Part shown: positions 37,345-46,835 of the stretch, in pieces
How positions within the stretch are numbered: the stretch's first letter is position 1
How the letters are laid out: every line of letters starts with the position of its first letter
NCBI GenBank assembly: GCA_021203145.1
Contig: JAJQBS010000063.1
Span: forward strand, 1 to 64,000
Length of the DNA stretch: 64,000 nt
Source of the DNA: Lachnospiraceae bacterium
Lineage (GTDB): Bacteria; Bacillota; Clostridia; Lachnospirales; Lachnospiraceae
Reading direction: 5' to 3'
Notes under the pieces: generated by a model
Databases searched by the model: none
Seen by the model: the letters and a program-made list of their open reading frames with translations, nothing else
What the model was told of the DNA's origin: nothing
Program-made: the position numbers and the translations under genes

Positions 37345-38526
37345 ATGGAATTTCAAACGGGTTATGAGAGGAATCTGGATTCCATTCCGGTCGGGGATCT
37401 TGGGATTATCGCACTCTCAAGCTGCGAGGAGCTGGGCAGGAAAATAGACGCGCACATCGTAAACTGGCGGTCAGAGCGCGTCCACGAGCATCTGGGCAGC
37501 CCGCTGCTGGCAGGATACGACAAACCGTCCTATCTGGTGAGCACGGAAGTGCCGCGGTTTGGCTCCGGCGAGGCGAAGGGACAGATCAATGATTCCGTCC
37601 GTGGAAAGGACATTTATATACTGGTCGACGTCTGCAACTACAGTGTCACCTACAAGCTGTACGGCTATACGAACTGTATGTCGCCGGACGATCATTTTCA
37701 GGATCTGAAGCGCGTTATCGCCGCGATCGGCGGGAAGGCGCGCAGGCTCAATGTCATCATGCCGTTCCTCTACGAGAGCCGCCAGTTTACCCGCGCAGGC
37801 AGAGAATCTCTGGACTGCGGGTTTGCCCTTCAGGAGCTTATGAAGATGGGTGTGGAGAATATCATCACGTTCGATGCGCACGATCCGAGAGTGCAGAACG
37901 CGATTCCGCTTTATGGCTTTGAAAATATTCTGCCGGTTTATCAGTTTATCAAGGGTCTGTTCCGCGCGGCCGGCGATATCCGGATTGATCCGGATCATCT
38001 GATGATTATCAGCCCGGATGAGGGGGCAGCCGGCCGTGCCATTTATATGGCGAACCTGCTCGGCGTTGATATGGGCATGTTCTACAAGAGGCGTGATTAC
38101 GCGCGTGTGGTAAACGGAAAGCATCCGGTTGTCGCGCATGAATTCCTCGGCAGAGACTTAAGCGGGAAGGACGTCGTCCTCATAGACGATATGATTGTCA
38201 GCGGCAAAAGCATGCTGGCAGCATCAAAGCAGCTCAAAAAGAGAAACGCGAACCGTGTGCTGATCTGCGCGACATTCGGCCTCTTTACAAAGAGCCTGGA
38301 GAAGTTTGATAAGGCATATGAAGACGGCGTGTTTGACGCGCTTGTGACGACCAACCTGGTGTACCAGCCGCCGGAGCTGCTCGCGAAGCCGTACTATACC
38401 GGCTGCGATATGAGTAAGTATATCGCGCTGCTGATTGATACGCTCAATCACGACAGCTCCATCAGCGACCTTCTGACGCCGACCGGCAGGATCCATAAAT
38501 TCCTGGCGGCGCACCAGCCTCAGTAA
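37345..38526 (+). CDS. prs: Ribose-phosphate pyrophosphokinase
   Basis: GKDIYILVDVCN, FDAHDPRVQNAIP, VVLIDDMIVSGKSML. Confidence 0.92.
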   Translation: MEFQTGYERNLDSIPVGDLGIIALSSCEELGRKIDAHIVNWRSERVHEHLGSPLLAGYDKPSYLVSTEVPRFGSGEAKGQINDSVRGKDIYILVDVCNYSVTYKLYGYTNCMSPDDHFQDLKRVIAAIGGKARRLNVIMPFLYESRQFTRAGRESLDCGFALQELMKMGVENIITFDAHDPRVQNAIPLYGFENILPVYQFIKGLFRAAGDIRIDPDHLMIISPDEGAAGRAIYMANLLGVDMGMFYKRRDYARVVNGKHPVVAHEFLGRDLSGKDVVLIDDMIVSGKSMLAASKQLKKRNANRVLICATFGLFTKSLEKFDKAYEDGVFDALVTTNLVYQPPELLAKPYYTGCDMSKYIALLIDTLNHDSSISDLLTPTGRIHKFLAAHQPQ

Positions 38527-38558
38527 AACGGAAAATCCGCCAGACCCGGCAGGCTGCC

Positions 38559-39947
38559 CTACTTTCCCAGCAGCCGGTCCCCGATCATCCACACATCTCC
38601 GGCGCCCATGGTGATCAGCAGATCACCCGGGGCGCATTTTTCTAAAAGAAAGGTCTCGATCTCATCGAAGGTTGGGAAATACCAGGCTTCGGTACCCGCC
38701 TCTTCCACCTTCTGCCGCAGCAGGCTTGAACTCACGCCGAGGCTGTCGGTCTCCCTGGCCGCATAGATATCCGCCAGAACAACCTTATCCGAAAGAGAAA
38801 GCGCGTCCGCAAATTCATTGAGCAGAGCCTTTGTCCGCGAATAGGTGTGCGGCTGGAATACACACCAGATGCGGCTGGCGGGGTATTTTTTTGCTGTCGA
38901 GAGCGTGGCGCGGATCTCCGTCGGATGGTGCGCATAGTCGTCGATGACTGTCACGCCGCCGACCACGCCTTTTTTCTGGAAACGGCGGTCTGTGCCGGAA
39001 AAGCCCAGAAACCCTTTTGCCGCACATTCCCCGGAAATTCCGAGCAGATCGGCGCAGGCGATGGCCGCTGCCGCGTTCCCGATGTTGTGCTCGCCCGGTA
39101 CGCGCAGCGAGAAACGGCCGAGGAGCCGGTCTTTGTCCTGCTTTTCGGCATACAGGTCAAAGCTGGCACATCCGAGGTCGTCCCAGGTAACATTTTCCGC
39201 ATGGTAGTCTCCGCAGCCCACGCCGAAGGTCGCGACCCGGCAGGGCAGCCCCTCGGTAAATTTGTCCAGATCTGGTATGTCCGCATGAATCACGAGCGTA
39301 CCTTCGGCAGGGATCTTTTCCGCGAACAGGCGGAACGAATGGCGGATATCGTCCAGATCCTTGAAAAAGTCCAGGTGATCTGCGTCAATATTCAGGATCA
39401 GGCCGATCGTGGGTGACAGATGCAGGAAACTGTTCGTATATTCGCAGGCCTCCGTCAGAAAGTAATCGGAAGCGCCGATCCGGATATTCCCGCCGATGGA
39501 GGGCAGAATTCCGCCGACCGAGATTGTCGGATCCAGGTCCTGTGCCATCAGAATGTGGGCGATCATCGAGGTCGTGGTCGTCTTGCCATGTGTGCCCGCC
39601 ACAGCCACCGAAGTCAGATAATTCTGCATCAGCTGGCCAAGAAGCTCCGCGCGGGACATCATGGGAATCCCGGCAGACTCCGCCGCCGCGTACTCCGGAT
39701 TGTCCGGATGAATCGCCGCCGTATATACGACCAGGCCGATATCGCCTGTCACATTTGCGGCGCTCTGAGGGACAAAGATTTCGGCGCCAAGGCTGGCAAG
39801 ATGCTCCGTCAGCTCGCTTTTTCTGGAATCTGAGCCACTTACCGAAAACCCCCGGTTCAAAAGAATAGCCGCCAGGCCGCTCATGCTGATGCCGCCGATG
39901 CCGATAAAATGAATATGGGCCGGCTGGCTGAAATTGATCTGATACAT
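38559..39947 (-). CDS. murC: UDP-N-acetylmuramate--L-alanine ligase
   Basis: HFIGIGGISMSGLA, VAGTHGKTTTTSMI, DDYAHHPTEIRATL, FQPHTYSRTKAL. Confidence 0.97.
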   Translation of the reverse strand: MYQINFSQPAHIHFIGIGGISMSGLAAILLNRGFSVSGSDSRKSELTEHLASLGAEIFVPQSAANVTGDIGLVVYTAAIHPDNPEYAAAESAGIPMMSRAELLGQLMQNYLTSVAVAGTHGKTTTTSMIAHILMAQDLDPTISVGGILPSIGGNIRIGASDYFLTEACEYTNSFLHLSPTIGLILNIDADHLDFFKDLDDIRHSFRLFAEKIPAEGTLVIHADIPDLDKFTEGLPCRVATFGVGCGDYHAENVTWDDLGCASFDLYAEKQDKDRLLGRFSLRVPGEHNIGNAAAAIACADLLGISGECAAKGFLGFSGTDRRFQKKGVVGGVTVIDDYAHHPTEIRATLSTAKKYPASRIWCVFQPHTYSRTKALLNEFADALSLSDKVVLADIYAARETDSLGVSSSLLRQKVEEAGTEAWYFPTFDEIETFLLEKCAPGDLLITMGAGDVWMIGDRLLGK

Positions 39948-40320
39948 TTGAATATAGTCTCCTTATATTATAGTAAATCACCATGCAGCAATATCTGCCG
40001 TTTTGGCGCATAGAAAAACCGCGAGCCATTTTTGCCGCGTTTCTACCTATGATTATACTCAGTTTTTCCAGATTGTCTATGAAAAAATGTCTTCCGCGCC
40101 TTCACACATCTTCAGCTCGACTGCAGGTCATACCCCGACTGTGTGCATGCCCCGGTATCCGCCGCAGCCTCGTTGATGGAAGACAGGAATTGTGAACAAA
40201 AGATAACAAAAAAACAGAAAAACGACAACCTTCTCGCCGCCAAAAGAAACAGCTATAATAAAGCGGCCTGTTATTTAGGATAAAAACACAGAAAAAATAT
40301 AGAAATATTTGTAAAAAATG

Positions 40321-40348
40321 TTCACTATTTAAAAAAGCTGTGATATAA
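40321..40348 (+). promoter_or_regulatory. Predicted sigma-A-type promoter for glgCD
   Basis: TTCACT - 17 bp - TATAAT. Confidence 0.6.
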
Positions 40349-40352
40349 TATG

Positions 40353-40480
40353 CCACAAGGGGAACCGACGGAGTCGGTGGATTCCTTGTGGCTCATGCCC
40401 TAAGGGGGCGCTGGACATCCAGTGGATGTCCGTTTAGCGCAGACCGGAGCGAAGCGTAGACCCGGCGAAGCCGGTGGATG
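40353..40480 (+). repeat. Structured multi-hairpin leader upstream of glgC
   Basis: CCACAAGG(ACCGAC-GGA-GTCGGT)CCTTGTGG; GCGCT(GGACATCC-AGT-GGATGTCC)AGCGC; CCGGC-GAA-GCCGG. Confidence 0.75.
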
Positions 40481-40522
40481 CCTTAGAATACGATTCTTAT
40501 CTTGACTTGCAGAGGTGATAGC

Positions 40523-41929
40523 GTGATTAAAAAAGAAATGATAGCGATGCTGCTGGCGGGCGGGCAGGGCAGCCGCCTGGGAGTGCTGACATCAAAGGTG
40601 GCCAAGCCGGCGGTTGCTTTTGGCGGGAAATACCGGATTATCGACTTTCCCTTAAGCAACTGCATCAATTCCGGTGTTGACACGGTGGGAGTGCTGACCC
40701 AGTACCAGCCGCTTCGCCTGAATACACACATTGGCATCGGTATTCCGTGGGATCTCGACCGGAACGAGGGAGGAGTGACCGTGCTTCCCCCCTATGAGAA
40801 GGTTGGGAAGTCTGAATGGTATACCGGCACCGCGAACGCGATTTATCAGAATCTTACTTACATGGAGACATTCCATCCTGACTATGTCCTGATTTTATCA
40901 GGCGACCATATCTACAAGATGGACTACGAAGTGATGCTGAACTTCCACAAAGCGCACAATGCAGACGTCAGCATCGCTGTTATGCCTGTGCCGGAGTCGG
41001 AGGCAGGCCGTTTTGGCATTGTAGTGACGGACGAGGATGGCCGCATCCTTGAGTTCCAGGAAAAGCCGGAACACCCGAAGAGTAACCTTGCGTCCATGGG
41101 GATTTATATTTTTACATGGAAAGCCCTGAAAGATGCGCTTTTAGCCCTTTCCCGGCAGAGCGGCTGCGATTTTGGGAAGCATGTGATTCCATACTGCCAT
41201 GATAAGGGCGAGACCCTTGTGGCATATGAGTTTAACGGTTACTGGAAGGATGTGGGCACTCTTGGTTCCTACTGGGAGGCCAATATGGAGCTGATTGACA
41301 TTATTCCGGAATTTAACCTTTATGAGGAATTCTGGAAAATTTACACGAAGAACGATATCCTGCCTCCGCAGTACGCCTCCGAAAATTCTGTGATTGAGCG
41401 GTGCCTGGTGGGCGACGGCTCCGAAATTTACGGAAAGGTCTACAATTCCATTATCGGCTGCGGAGTGGTCATTGAAGAAGGAGCCGAAGTGCGGGACTCT
41501 ATCGTCATGCAGAATACGGTCATCGGTGCGGGCTCAGACATCTACAGGGCGGTCATTGCCGAAAATGTAACAGTTGGCGCAAATGTGAAAATGGGCGTTG
41601 GCGAAGAAGCGCCGAACCGGGAAAAGCCTTCCGTTTATGCGTTTGGCCTGGTGGTTGTCGGTGAGAATTCCGTGATCCCTCCGGATGTCAGTATCGGGAA
41701 AAATACTGCCATCGCGGGCGTTACAGCGGCGGAGCATTATCCGGGAGGATGGCTCGCAGCCGGAGAGACATTGGATCTGGAGGCGATTTCCGCCGGCGGT
41801 CCGGATGAGACCCTGTCGGACAACTCAGAAGATGACTCTGATGGCAGCTGCAGCGGCGGCGATATTCCGGATGGCGCAGAAAATGGCGCAGAGAATAGCA
41901 ATGAGAGAAAGGCAGGTGGTGCGCTATGA
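40523..41929 (+). CDS. glgC: Glucose-1-phosphate adenylyltransferase, GlgC subunit
   Basis: [42 protein letters not shown] start with GAGGTG upstream. Confidence 0.95.
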   Translation: MIKKEMIAMLLAGGQGSRLGVLTSKVAKPAVAFGGKYRIIDFPLSNCINSGVDTVGVLTQYQPLRLNTHIGIGIPWDLDRNEGGVTVLPPYEKVGKSEWYTGTANAIYQNLTYMETFHPDYVLILSGDHIYKMDYEVMLNFHKAHNADVSIAVMPVPESEAGRFGIVVTDEDGRILEFQEKPEHPKSNLASMGIYIFTWKALKDALLALSRQSGCDFGKHVIPYCHDKGETLVAYEFNGYWKDVGTLGSYWEANMELIDIIPEFNLYEEFWKIYTKNDILPPQYASENSVIERCLVGDGSEIYGKVYNSIIGCGVVIEEGAEVRDSIVMQNTVIGAGSDIYRAVIAENVTVGANVKMGVGEEAPNREKPSVYAFGLVVVGENSVIPPDVSIGKNTAIAGVTAAEHYPGGWLAAGETLDLEAISAGGPDETLSDNSEDDSDGSCSGGDIPDGAENGAENSNERKAGGAL

Positions 41930-43044
41930 GGGCGGTAGGTATGATTTTGGCCGGCGGCAACAGCTGCCGGATGAAGGAGCTTTCGAATCGGCGCGCGATC
42001 GCGGCCATGCCGATTGCCGGGAGCTTCCGCGCGGTTGACTTCGCGCTGAGCAGCATGTCCAATTCCGGTATACAGAAGGTGGCGGTACTGACACAGTTCA
42101 ATTCCAGATCCCTGGACCAGCACCTGAGCTCCTCAAAGTGGTGGGATTTCGGCAGAAAGCAGGGAGGCTTGTTTATTTTCCCGCCCATGCTGACCACGGA
42201 CAACAGCTACTGGTACCGGGGGACGGCGGACGCCATTCATCAGAACCTGGATTTCTTAAGAGACTGCCATGAACCCTACGTGGTGATCGCTTCGGGCGAT
42301 GGCATATACAAGCTTGATTATACGAAAGTGCTGGAGTACCATATTGCAAAGAATGCGGATATTACAGTGATTTGCAAGGAATTCCCGCAGACGGAGGATG
42401 TCACCAGATTTGGCCTGGTACAGATGGATCAAGACTGCCGGATCGTCCAGCTTGACGAAAAACCGATCGCGGCCATGTCCCATACCGTATCGTGCGGCAT
42501 CTATGTGATCCGCCGCAGGCTGCTGATCGAGCTGATCGAGCAGGCTGTAAATGAGGGGCGGCATGACTTTGTGCGGGATATCCTGATCCGGTACAAGGAT
42601 GTAAAGCGGATTTACGGGTATGTCATGGAAGGATATTGGAATAATATTGCATCGGTGGATTCTTATTACCGGACGAACATGGACTTTCTGAAAAAAGATG
42701 TGCGGGACTATTTCTTCCGTGAACATCCGGATGTGCATTCAAAAGTGGACGACAACCCTCCCGCCAAGTACAATCCGGGCAGCCATGTGAGGAACAGCCT
42801 GGTGGCCAACGGCTGCATCATCAATGGCACTGTGGAAAATTCCGTGATTTTCAAAAAAGTGTTTGTCGGAAACAATTGTGTGATCAAAAATTCGATCGTA
42901 CTCAATGATGTCTATCTGGGAGACAATGTCTGCCTGGAAAACTGCATCGTTGAAAGCCGGGGCACGATTCGCGCAGATTCCCGGATCGTGGGCGAGGACG
43001 GCGTGAAGATCGTAATTGAATCGGATAACAGATATACTATTTAG
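41926..43044 (+). CDS. glgD: Glucose-1-phosphate adenylyltransferase, GlgD subunit
   Basis: [48 protein letters not shown]; overlaps glgC stop. Confidence 0.95.
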   Translation: MRAVGMILAGGNSCRMKELSNRRAIAAMPIAGSFRAVDFALSSMSNSGIQKVAVLTQFNSRSLDQHLSSSKWWDFGRKQGGLFIFPPMLTTDNSYWYRGTADAIHQNLDFLRDCHEPYVVIASGDGIYKLDYTKVLEYHIAKNADITVICKEFPQTEDVTRFGLVQMDQDCRIVQLDEKPIAAMSHTVSCGIYVIRRRLLIELIEQAVNEGRHDFVRDILIRYKDVKRIYGYVMEGYWNNIASVDSYYRTNMDFLKKDVRDYFFREHPDVHSKVDDNPPAKYNPGSHVRNSLVANGCIINGTVENSVIFKKVFVGNNCVIKNSIVLNDVYLGDNVCLENCIVESRGTIRADSRIVGEDGVKIVIESDNRYTI

Positions 43045-43079
43045 CCATTCCGGTTTATCCGGCTTTAGGGGGAATTTCA

Positions 43080-43358
43080 ATGACGATAACTGACGTAAGA
43101 GTTCGAAAAGTGGCGAAAGAGGGCAAGATGAAAGCAATCGTGTCTATTACGCTCGATGAAGAATTTGTAGTACACGATATTAAAGTGATCGATGGAGAAA
43201 AGGGGTTATTTATCGCGATGCCCAGCCGGAAGGCTGCGGATGGCGAGTACCGGGACATCGCCCATCCGATCAATTCCCGGACGCGGGACAGAATACAGCA
43301 GATTATTCTGGATGAGTACGAAAAAGTGGCAGCCGGGGAAGAGGAAGAACAACCGTAA
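43080..43358 (+). CDS. spoVG: Septation regulator SpoVG
   Basis: [51 protein letters not shown]. Confidence 0.98.
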   Translation: MTITDVRVRKVAKEGKMKAIVSITLDEEFVVHDIKVIDGEKGLFIAMPSRKAADGEYRDIAHPINSRTRDRIQQIILDEYEKVAAGEEEEQP

Positions 43359-43425
43359 ACCGGCGCGGCGCATCTTGCACCGCCTGATACGCGAATCGCA
43401 GGTACTAAAAGCTATGTATGATAAC

Positions 43426-43470
43426 GCACAACGGGCAGAAGAGGGAAACAGACTCTTCTGCCCGTTGTGC
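43426..43470. terminator. Probable bidirectional terminator, perfect 18-bp stem
   Basis: GCACAACGGGCAGAAGAG - 9 nt - CTCTTCTGCCCGTTGTGC between convergent genes. Confidence 0.85.
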
Positions 43471-43488
43471 GTTTGATTCTTTATTTCA

Positions 43489-44223
43489 TCATGCAGTATG
43501 AGATGCAAGCATCTGGGCGATCCGGGTGCTTACATATTTTCCGAGCGCCTTCTGATCCTCTCTGGAGAGCTCGGAAGGGTAGATGGGCGCGCCATATTCG
43601 AGCGTGACATGGCCGCGCCGGACGTAGGGGACATGATCCTCAAAGATCGCGGAGGAGCCGGAGATCGCCATCGGGATGATGGGGCAGCCGGATTTGGACG
43701 CAACCTTAAAAGAGCCCTCGTGGAAAGGGAGCATGTCGAGCTCACTTTTGCCTCTGCTGCGCGTCCCCTCCGGGAAGATGGTGATTGAGACCCCGCTCTT
43801 TACCAGATTGATGCATTCCAGGATGGTCTGCAGGCCCGCGCGGACGTCCTTGCGGTCAAGGAACTGGCAGTGCAGAAATTTCATCCAGCGTGAGAGCAGG
43901 GGAATCCGGAGCATCTCCTTTTTTGATACATAGCCGGTCGGGAGCGGACAGCGCGCATAAGTGACCACGATGTCGAAGTAGCTGCGGTGGTTTCCGATAT
44001 AAAGAACCGGCGTATCCTTCGGCACGTTCTCCTCACCGATTACGGTAAGCTGAATCCCGGCAAGCCAGGAAATGACCTTCAGCGCCCACTGGACAATCCG
44101 CAGAGAGCTGATGTCCCGCGCGGCGGGGTTCCATTTGCCGATCAGCCACTCCGCCAGAAAAATCGGAATGGATACGATCAGAAAACATATCAAAAAAAAT
44201 ATGATCAGGAAAAAACGAATCAT
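43489..44223 (-). CDS. 1-acyl-sn-glycerol-3-phosphate acyltransferase, PlsC-like
   Basis: GNHRSYFDIV (HX4D-type), FPEGTRSR; start chosen at MIRFFLIIFFL. Confidence 0.92.
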   Translation of the reverse strand: MIRFFLIIFFLICFLIVSIPIFLAEWLIGKWNPAARDISSLRIVQWALKVISWLAGIQLTVIGEENVPKDTPVLYIGNHRSYFDIVVTYARCPLPTGYVSKKEMLRIPLLSRWMKFLHCQFLDRKDVRAGLQTILECINLVKSGVSITIFPEGTRSRGKSELDMLPFHEGSFKVASKSGCPIIPMAISGSSAIFEDHVPYVRRGHVTLEYGAPIYPSELSREDQKALGKYVSTRIAQMLASHTA

Positions 44224-44236
44224 AGGATCTTCTTCC

Positions 44237-45775
44237 TTATCTTCCGTATAATTTTGTCGTCTCAAGCAGCCATCGGGCAAGCCCCTCGTGCAGGTCGCCT
44301 TTTTTAAAGCGGAACGCCCAGTTATCCGCCGCGACGCCCGGTGTGTTCATACGAGCCTCCCTTCCCAGCTGAAGAAGATCCTGCAGCGGGAAAATGGCAT
44401 ATTTCGCTATGCTGTTCATGGCAATGCAGATAAAATCATGCCCTGCGTTGCTGCCATCCGCGTTTACCATGCGGCGGATACGGTCCTGGACGTTGTCAGG
44501 CTGATCCTGGTACCAGCCCATGGTCGTGTCGTTGTCATGCGTACCGGTGTAGCAGATACAGTTCGGCGTCGTATAATAAAATGGGATGTAGGTGGTGTCG
44601 TTCATATCGCCAAAGCCAAACTGCAGCACCTTCATGCCCGGAAAACCGAGCGAGTCGCGCAGGTGCTCTACCTCCGGCGTGATGACGCCCAGATCCTCCG
44701 CCCAGATCGGGAGATCCTCGCCGAGCTCTTTTTCAATGGCGCGAAACAGCTTCTCACAGGGGCCCTTGATCCACTGGCCGTTGACTGCCGTCTCCTCGCC
44801 GGCCGGAACAGACCAGTATGCTTCAAACCCGCGGAAATGGTCGATGCGGACGAAATCCGTCAGAGAAAGCTGGCGGCGTACCCGGCTGATCCACCAGAGG
44901 TAGCCGGTCTCCTCGTGATAATCCCAGTCGTAAAGCGGGTTGCCCCAGAGCTGCCCGGTCGCGCTGAAATAATCGGGCGGAACCCCTGCCACGTGGCTGG
45001 GATGCTCCTTTTCATCGAGCTGGAACAGGCGTTTATTGCTCCAGACGTCGGCGCTGTCCGTAGAGACAAAGATCGGCATATCGCCGATGATCTGGATTTC
45101 CCTTTCATGCGCGTAGTCGCGCAGCGCCTGCCACTGCTCCTGGAAGAGGAACTGGAGGAAACAGTAGTAGCGCATCTCTTCAGAAAACTCCAGACGCAGC
45201 GCCTTTTTCTGCTTTTCCGTCGGATTGCGGTATTCGGGCTCCCACTCCAGCCAGGAGATGCCCTTCTGCGCGTCCTTGCATGCCATAAACAGCGCATAGT
45301 CATCCAGCCAGCTTTTTTCCGCCTCGCAGAAAGCCTCGAAATTCTCAATCATGGTCTTATCCGGCGTGTGCAAAAAAGCAGTCCATGCCTTTTTCAAAAG
45401 TGTATTTTTAAAAGTGATCGCGGCGCCGTAGTCCACCTTGTCGGGATTCCATCTGGGCATGTCCGCCACATCCTCTTTGGAGAGCAGCCCCTGCTTTATC
45501 AGAATATCCGGGCTGATCAGGAGCGGCTGCCCGGCGAACGCCGACGGTCCCTGGTAGGGTGAATCCCCGAATCCGGTGGGACCCAGCGGGAGCACCTGCC
45601 ACAGGTGCTGGCCGGACTTTTCCAGAAAATCAATAAAATCATAGGCGCCCGGCCCAAGATCGCCGATCCCATAGGGGGACGGGAAGGAAGTCGGATGTAC
45701 GAGAATGCCGGATGAGCGGACCTTTTTAGGCTTTTCTGCCGGCTCAGCCGGGATGGAAGCGACGATTGTACTCAT
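44237..45775 (-). CDS. malQ: 4-alpha-glucanotransferase
   Basis: RSSGILVHPTSFPSPYGIGDLGPGAYDFIDFL, RIDHFRGFEAYWSVPAG, YTGTHDNDTTMGWY. Confidence 0.97.
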   Translation of the reverse strand: MSTIVASIPAEPAEKPKKVRSSGILVHPTSFPSPYGIGDLGPGAYDFIDFLEKSGQHLWQVLPLGPTGFGDSPYQGPSAFAGQPLLISPDILIKQGLLSKEDVADMPRWNPDKVDYGAAITFKNTLLKKAWTAFLHTPDKTMIENFEAFCEAEKSWLDDYALFMACKDAQKGISWLEWEPEYRNPTEKQKKALRLEFSEEMRYYCFLQFLFQEQWQALRDYAHEREIQIIGDMPIFVSTDSADVWSNKRLFQLDEKEHPSHVAGVPPDYFSATGQLWGNPLYDWDYHEETGYLWWISRVRRQLSLTDFVRIDHFRGFEAYWSVPAGEETAVNGQWIKGPCEKLFRAIEKELGEDLPIWAEDLGVITPEVEHLRDSLGFPGMKVLQFGFGDMNDTTYIPFYYTTPNCICYTGTHDNDTTMGWYQDQPDNVQDRIRRMVNADGSNAGHDFICIAMNSIAKYAIFPLQDLLQLGREARMNTPGVAADNWAFRFKKGDLHEGLARWLLETTKLYGR

Positions 45776-45808
45776 GAGAAGTCTCCTTTGCAGTTGATCT
45801 GAAGCATT

Positions 45809-45977
45809 GTTACTGGTCAGACCCGCACCACGCACTTGCTGCGGGGTGCGGAGTGAAAACGTAGTGTTTTCGGGCATCCGGCTCCATCGCGCAGCGATTT
45901 AATTAGCCGGATGCCGTTACAGGTCAAACCTGTAGAGGTAAAAATAACGTAAATCTGGTCAAGGTGCGACCTGTAAC
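45809..45977. repeat. Dispersed hairpin element, copy C
   Basis: GCACCACGCA-CTTGC-TGCGGGGTGC; GCATCCGGCT(ATCGC-GCA-GCGAT)AGCCGGATGC; perfect 10-bp inverted repeat GTTACAGGTC (45916) / GACCTGTAAC (45968). Confidence 0.8.
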
Positions 45978-46662
45978 GAAGTATTACGCTAGTGTCCATT
46001 TTAGCACAGAAAGGGAAATGAAACAACTGAAAATCAGGTATAATTTGCTTTCCTCCGAAATAAGAATGGAAGTAGTGAGTGCAGGACTTCGACCTCTTAT
46101 ACGGAGAAAGGCCAGAGAGAGGGGTGAGAGGAAAAGGAAGATGTGGAAGATGGGCAAATCAAAGAAAGAGGACGCAGCGAGAACTGTGCCGGGTTTGGAG
46201 AAAGGAAATCGGAACAGGAAGCTGAAATGGAATCACAGAGGGAAAAAACGCGGCAGCCCGGCGGCATTCTGGCGGATATTGCCGATAGTCTGCCTTGCTG
46301 TGTTCACGCCTGCGGGCTGCCGGAGGCAGGAGGAAGGCGGGAGGACAGAGGTGGAATTTGAGATAATGACGGCGGAAGAGACTCCACAGGAGCTCCTGGC
46401 GGTCATTGAGGAAAATAAGGAGAAGGAGATGCGCCTGACCTGGACGGACCAGGGAGAGCTGTATCTGATCCGGGGCTATGGAAAACAGACGCAGGGAGGA
46501 TACAGTGTCGCGGTTGCGGAATGTGCCGAGGATAAGGAGAACATCTGGTTTGATACCAGGCTGATTGGGCCTGCCCAGGAGGATACGGATCCGGGCGGGG
46601 CTTCGTATCCGTACGTGGTTGTAAAAATTGCCGCGACAGAAAAAGAAGTGGTCATTGAGTAA
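45964..46662 (+). CDS. Putative lipoprotein with PrcB-like C-terminal domain; start uncertain
   Basis: ILPIVCLAVFTPAGC lipobox-like segment; LIRGYGKQTQGGYSVAVAECAEDKENIWFDTRLIGPAQ. Confidence 0.6.
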   Translation: MRPVTKYYASVHFSTEREMKQLKIRYNLLSSEIRMEVVSAGLRPLIRRKARERGERKRKMWKMGKSKKEDAARTVPGLEKGNRNRKLKWNHRGKKRGSPAAFWRILPIVCLAVFTPAGCRRQEEGGRTEVEFEIMTAEETPQELLAVIEENKEKEMRLTWTDQGELYLIRGYGKQTQGGYSVAVAECAEDKENIWFDTRLIGPAQEDTDPGGASYPYVVVKIAATEKEVVIE

Positions 46663-46835
46663 AGACCGCCAGATAAAGGCAGCCAGGTAAAGGACGTTGA
46701 TGAAAGCTTTTGAATAAAGCTATGGAGTAAAGTAACAGTAATGGGGCAAAATAGCGCGGGCGCCAGGAAGGGAATGGCCGGCGGGGCGCGCCAGGTACTG
46801 GATTGCCCTCTGGCGGGGAATGAGGAGGCGGAAGC

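Noticed and set aside
44288-45562. 424-aa plus-strand ORF opposite malQ
   Set aside because: Antisense shadow of malQ with no plausible domain.
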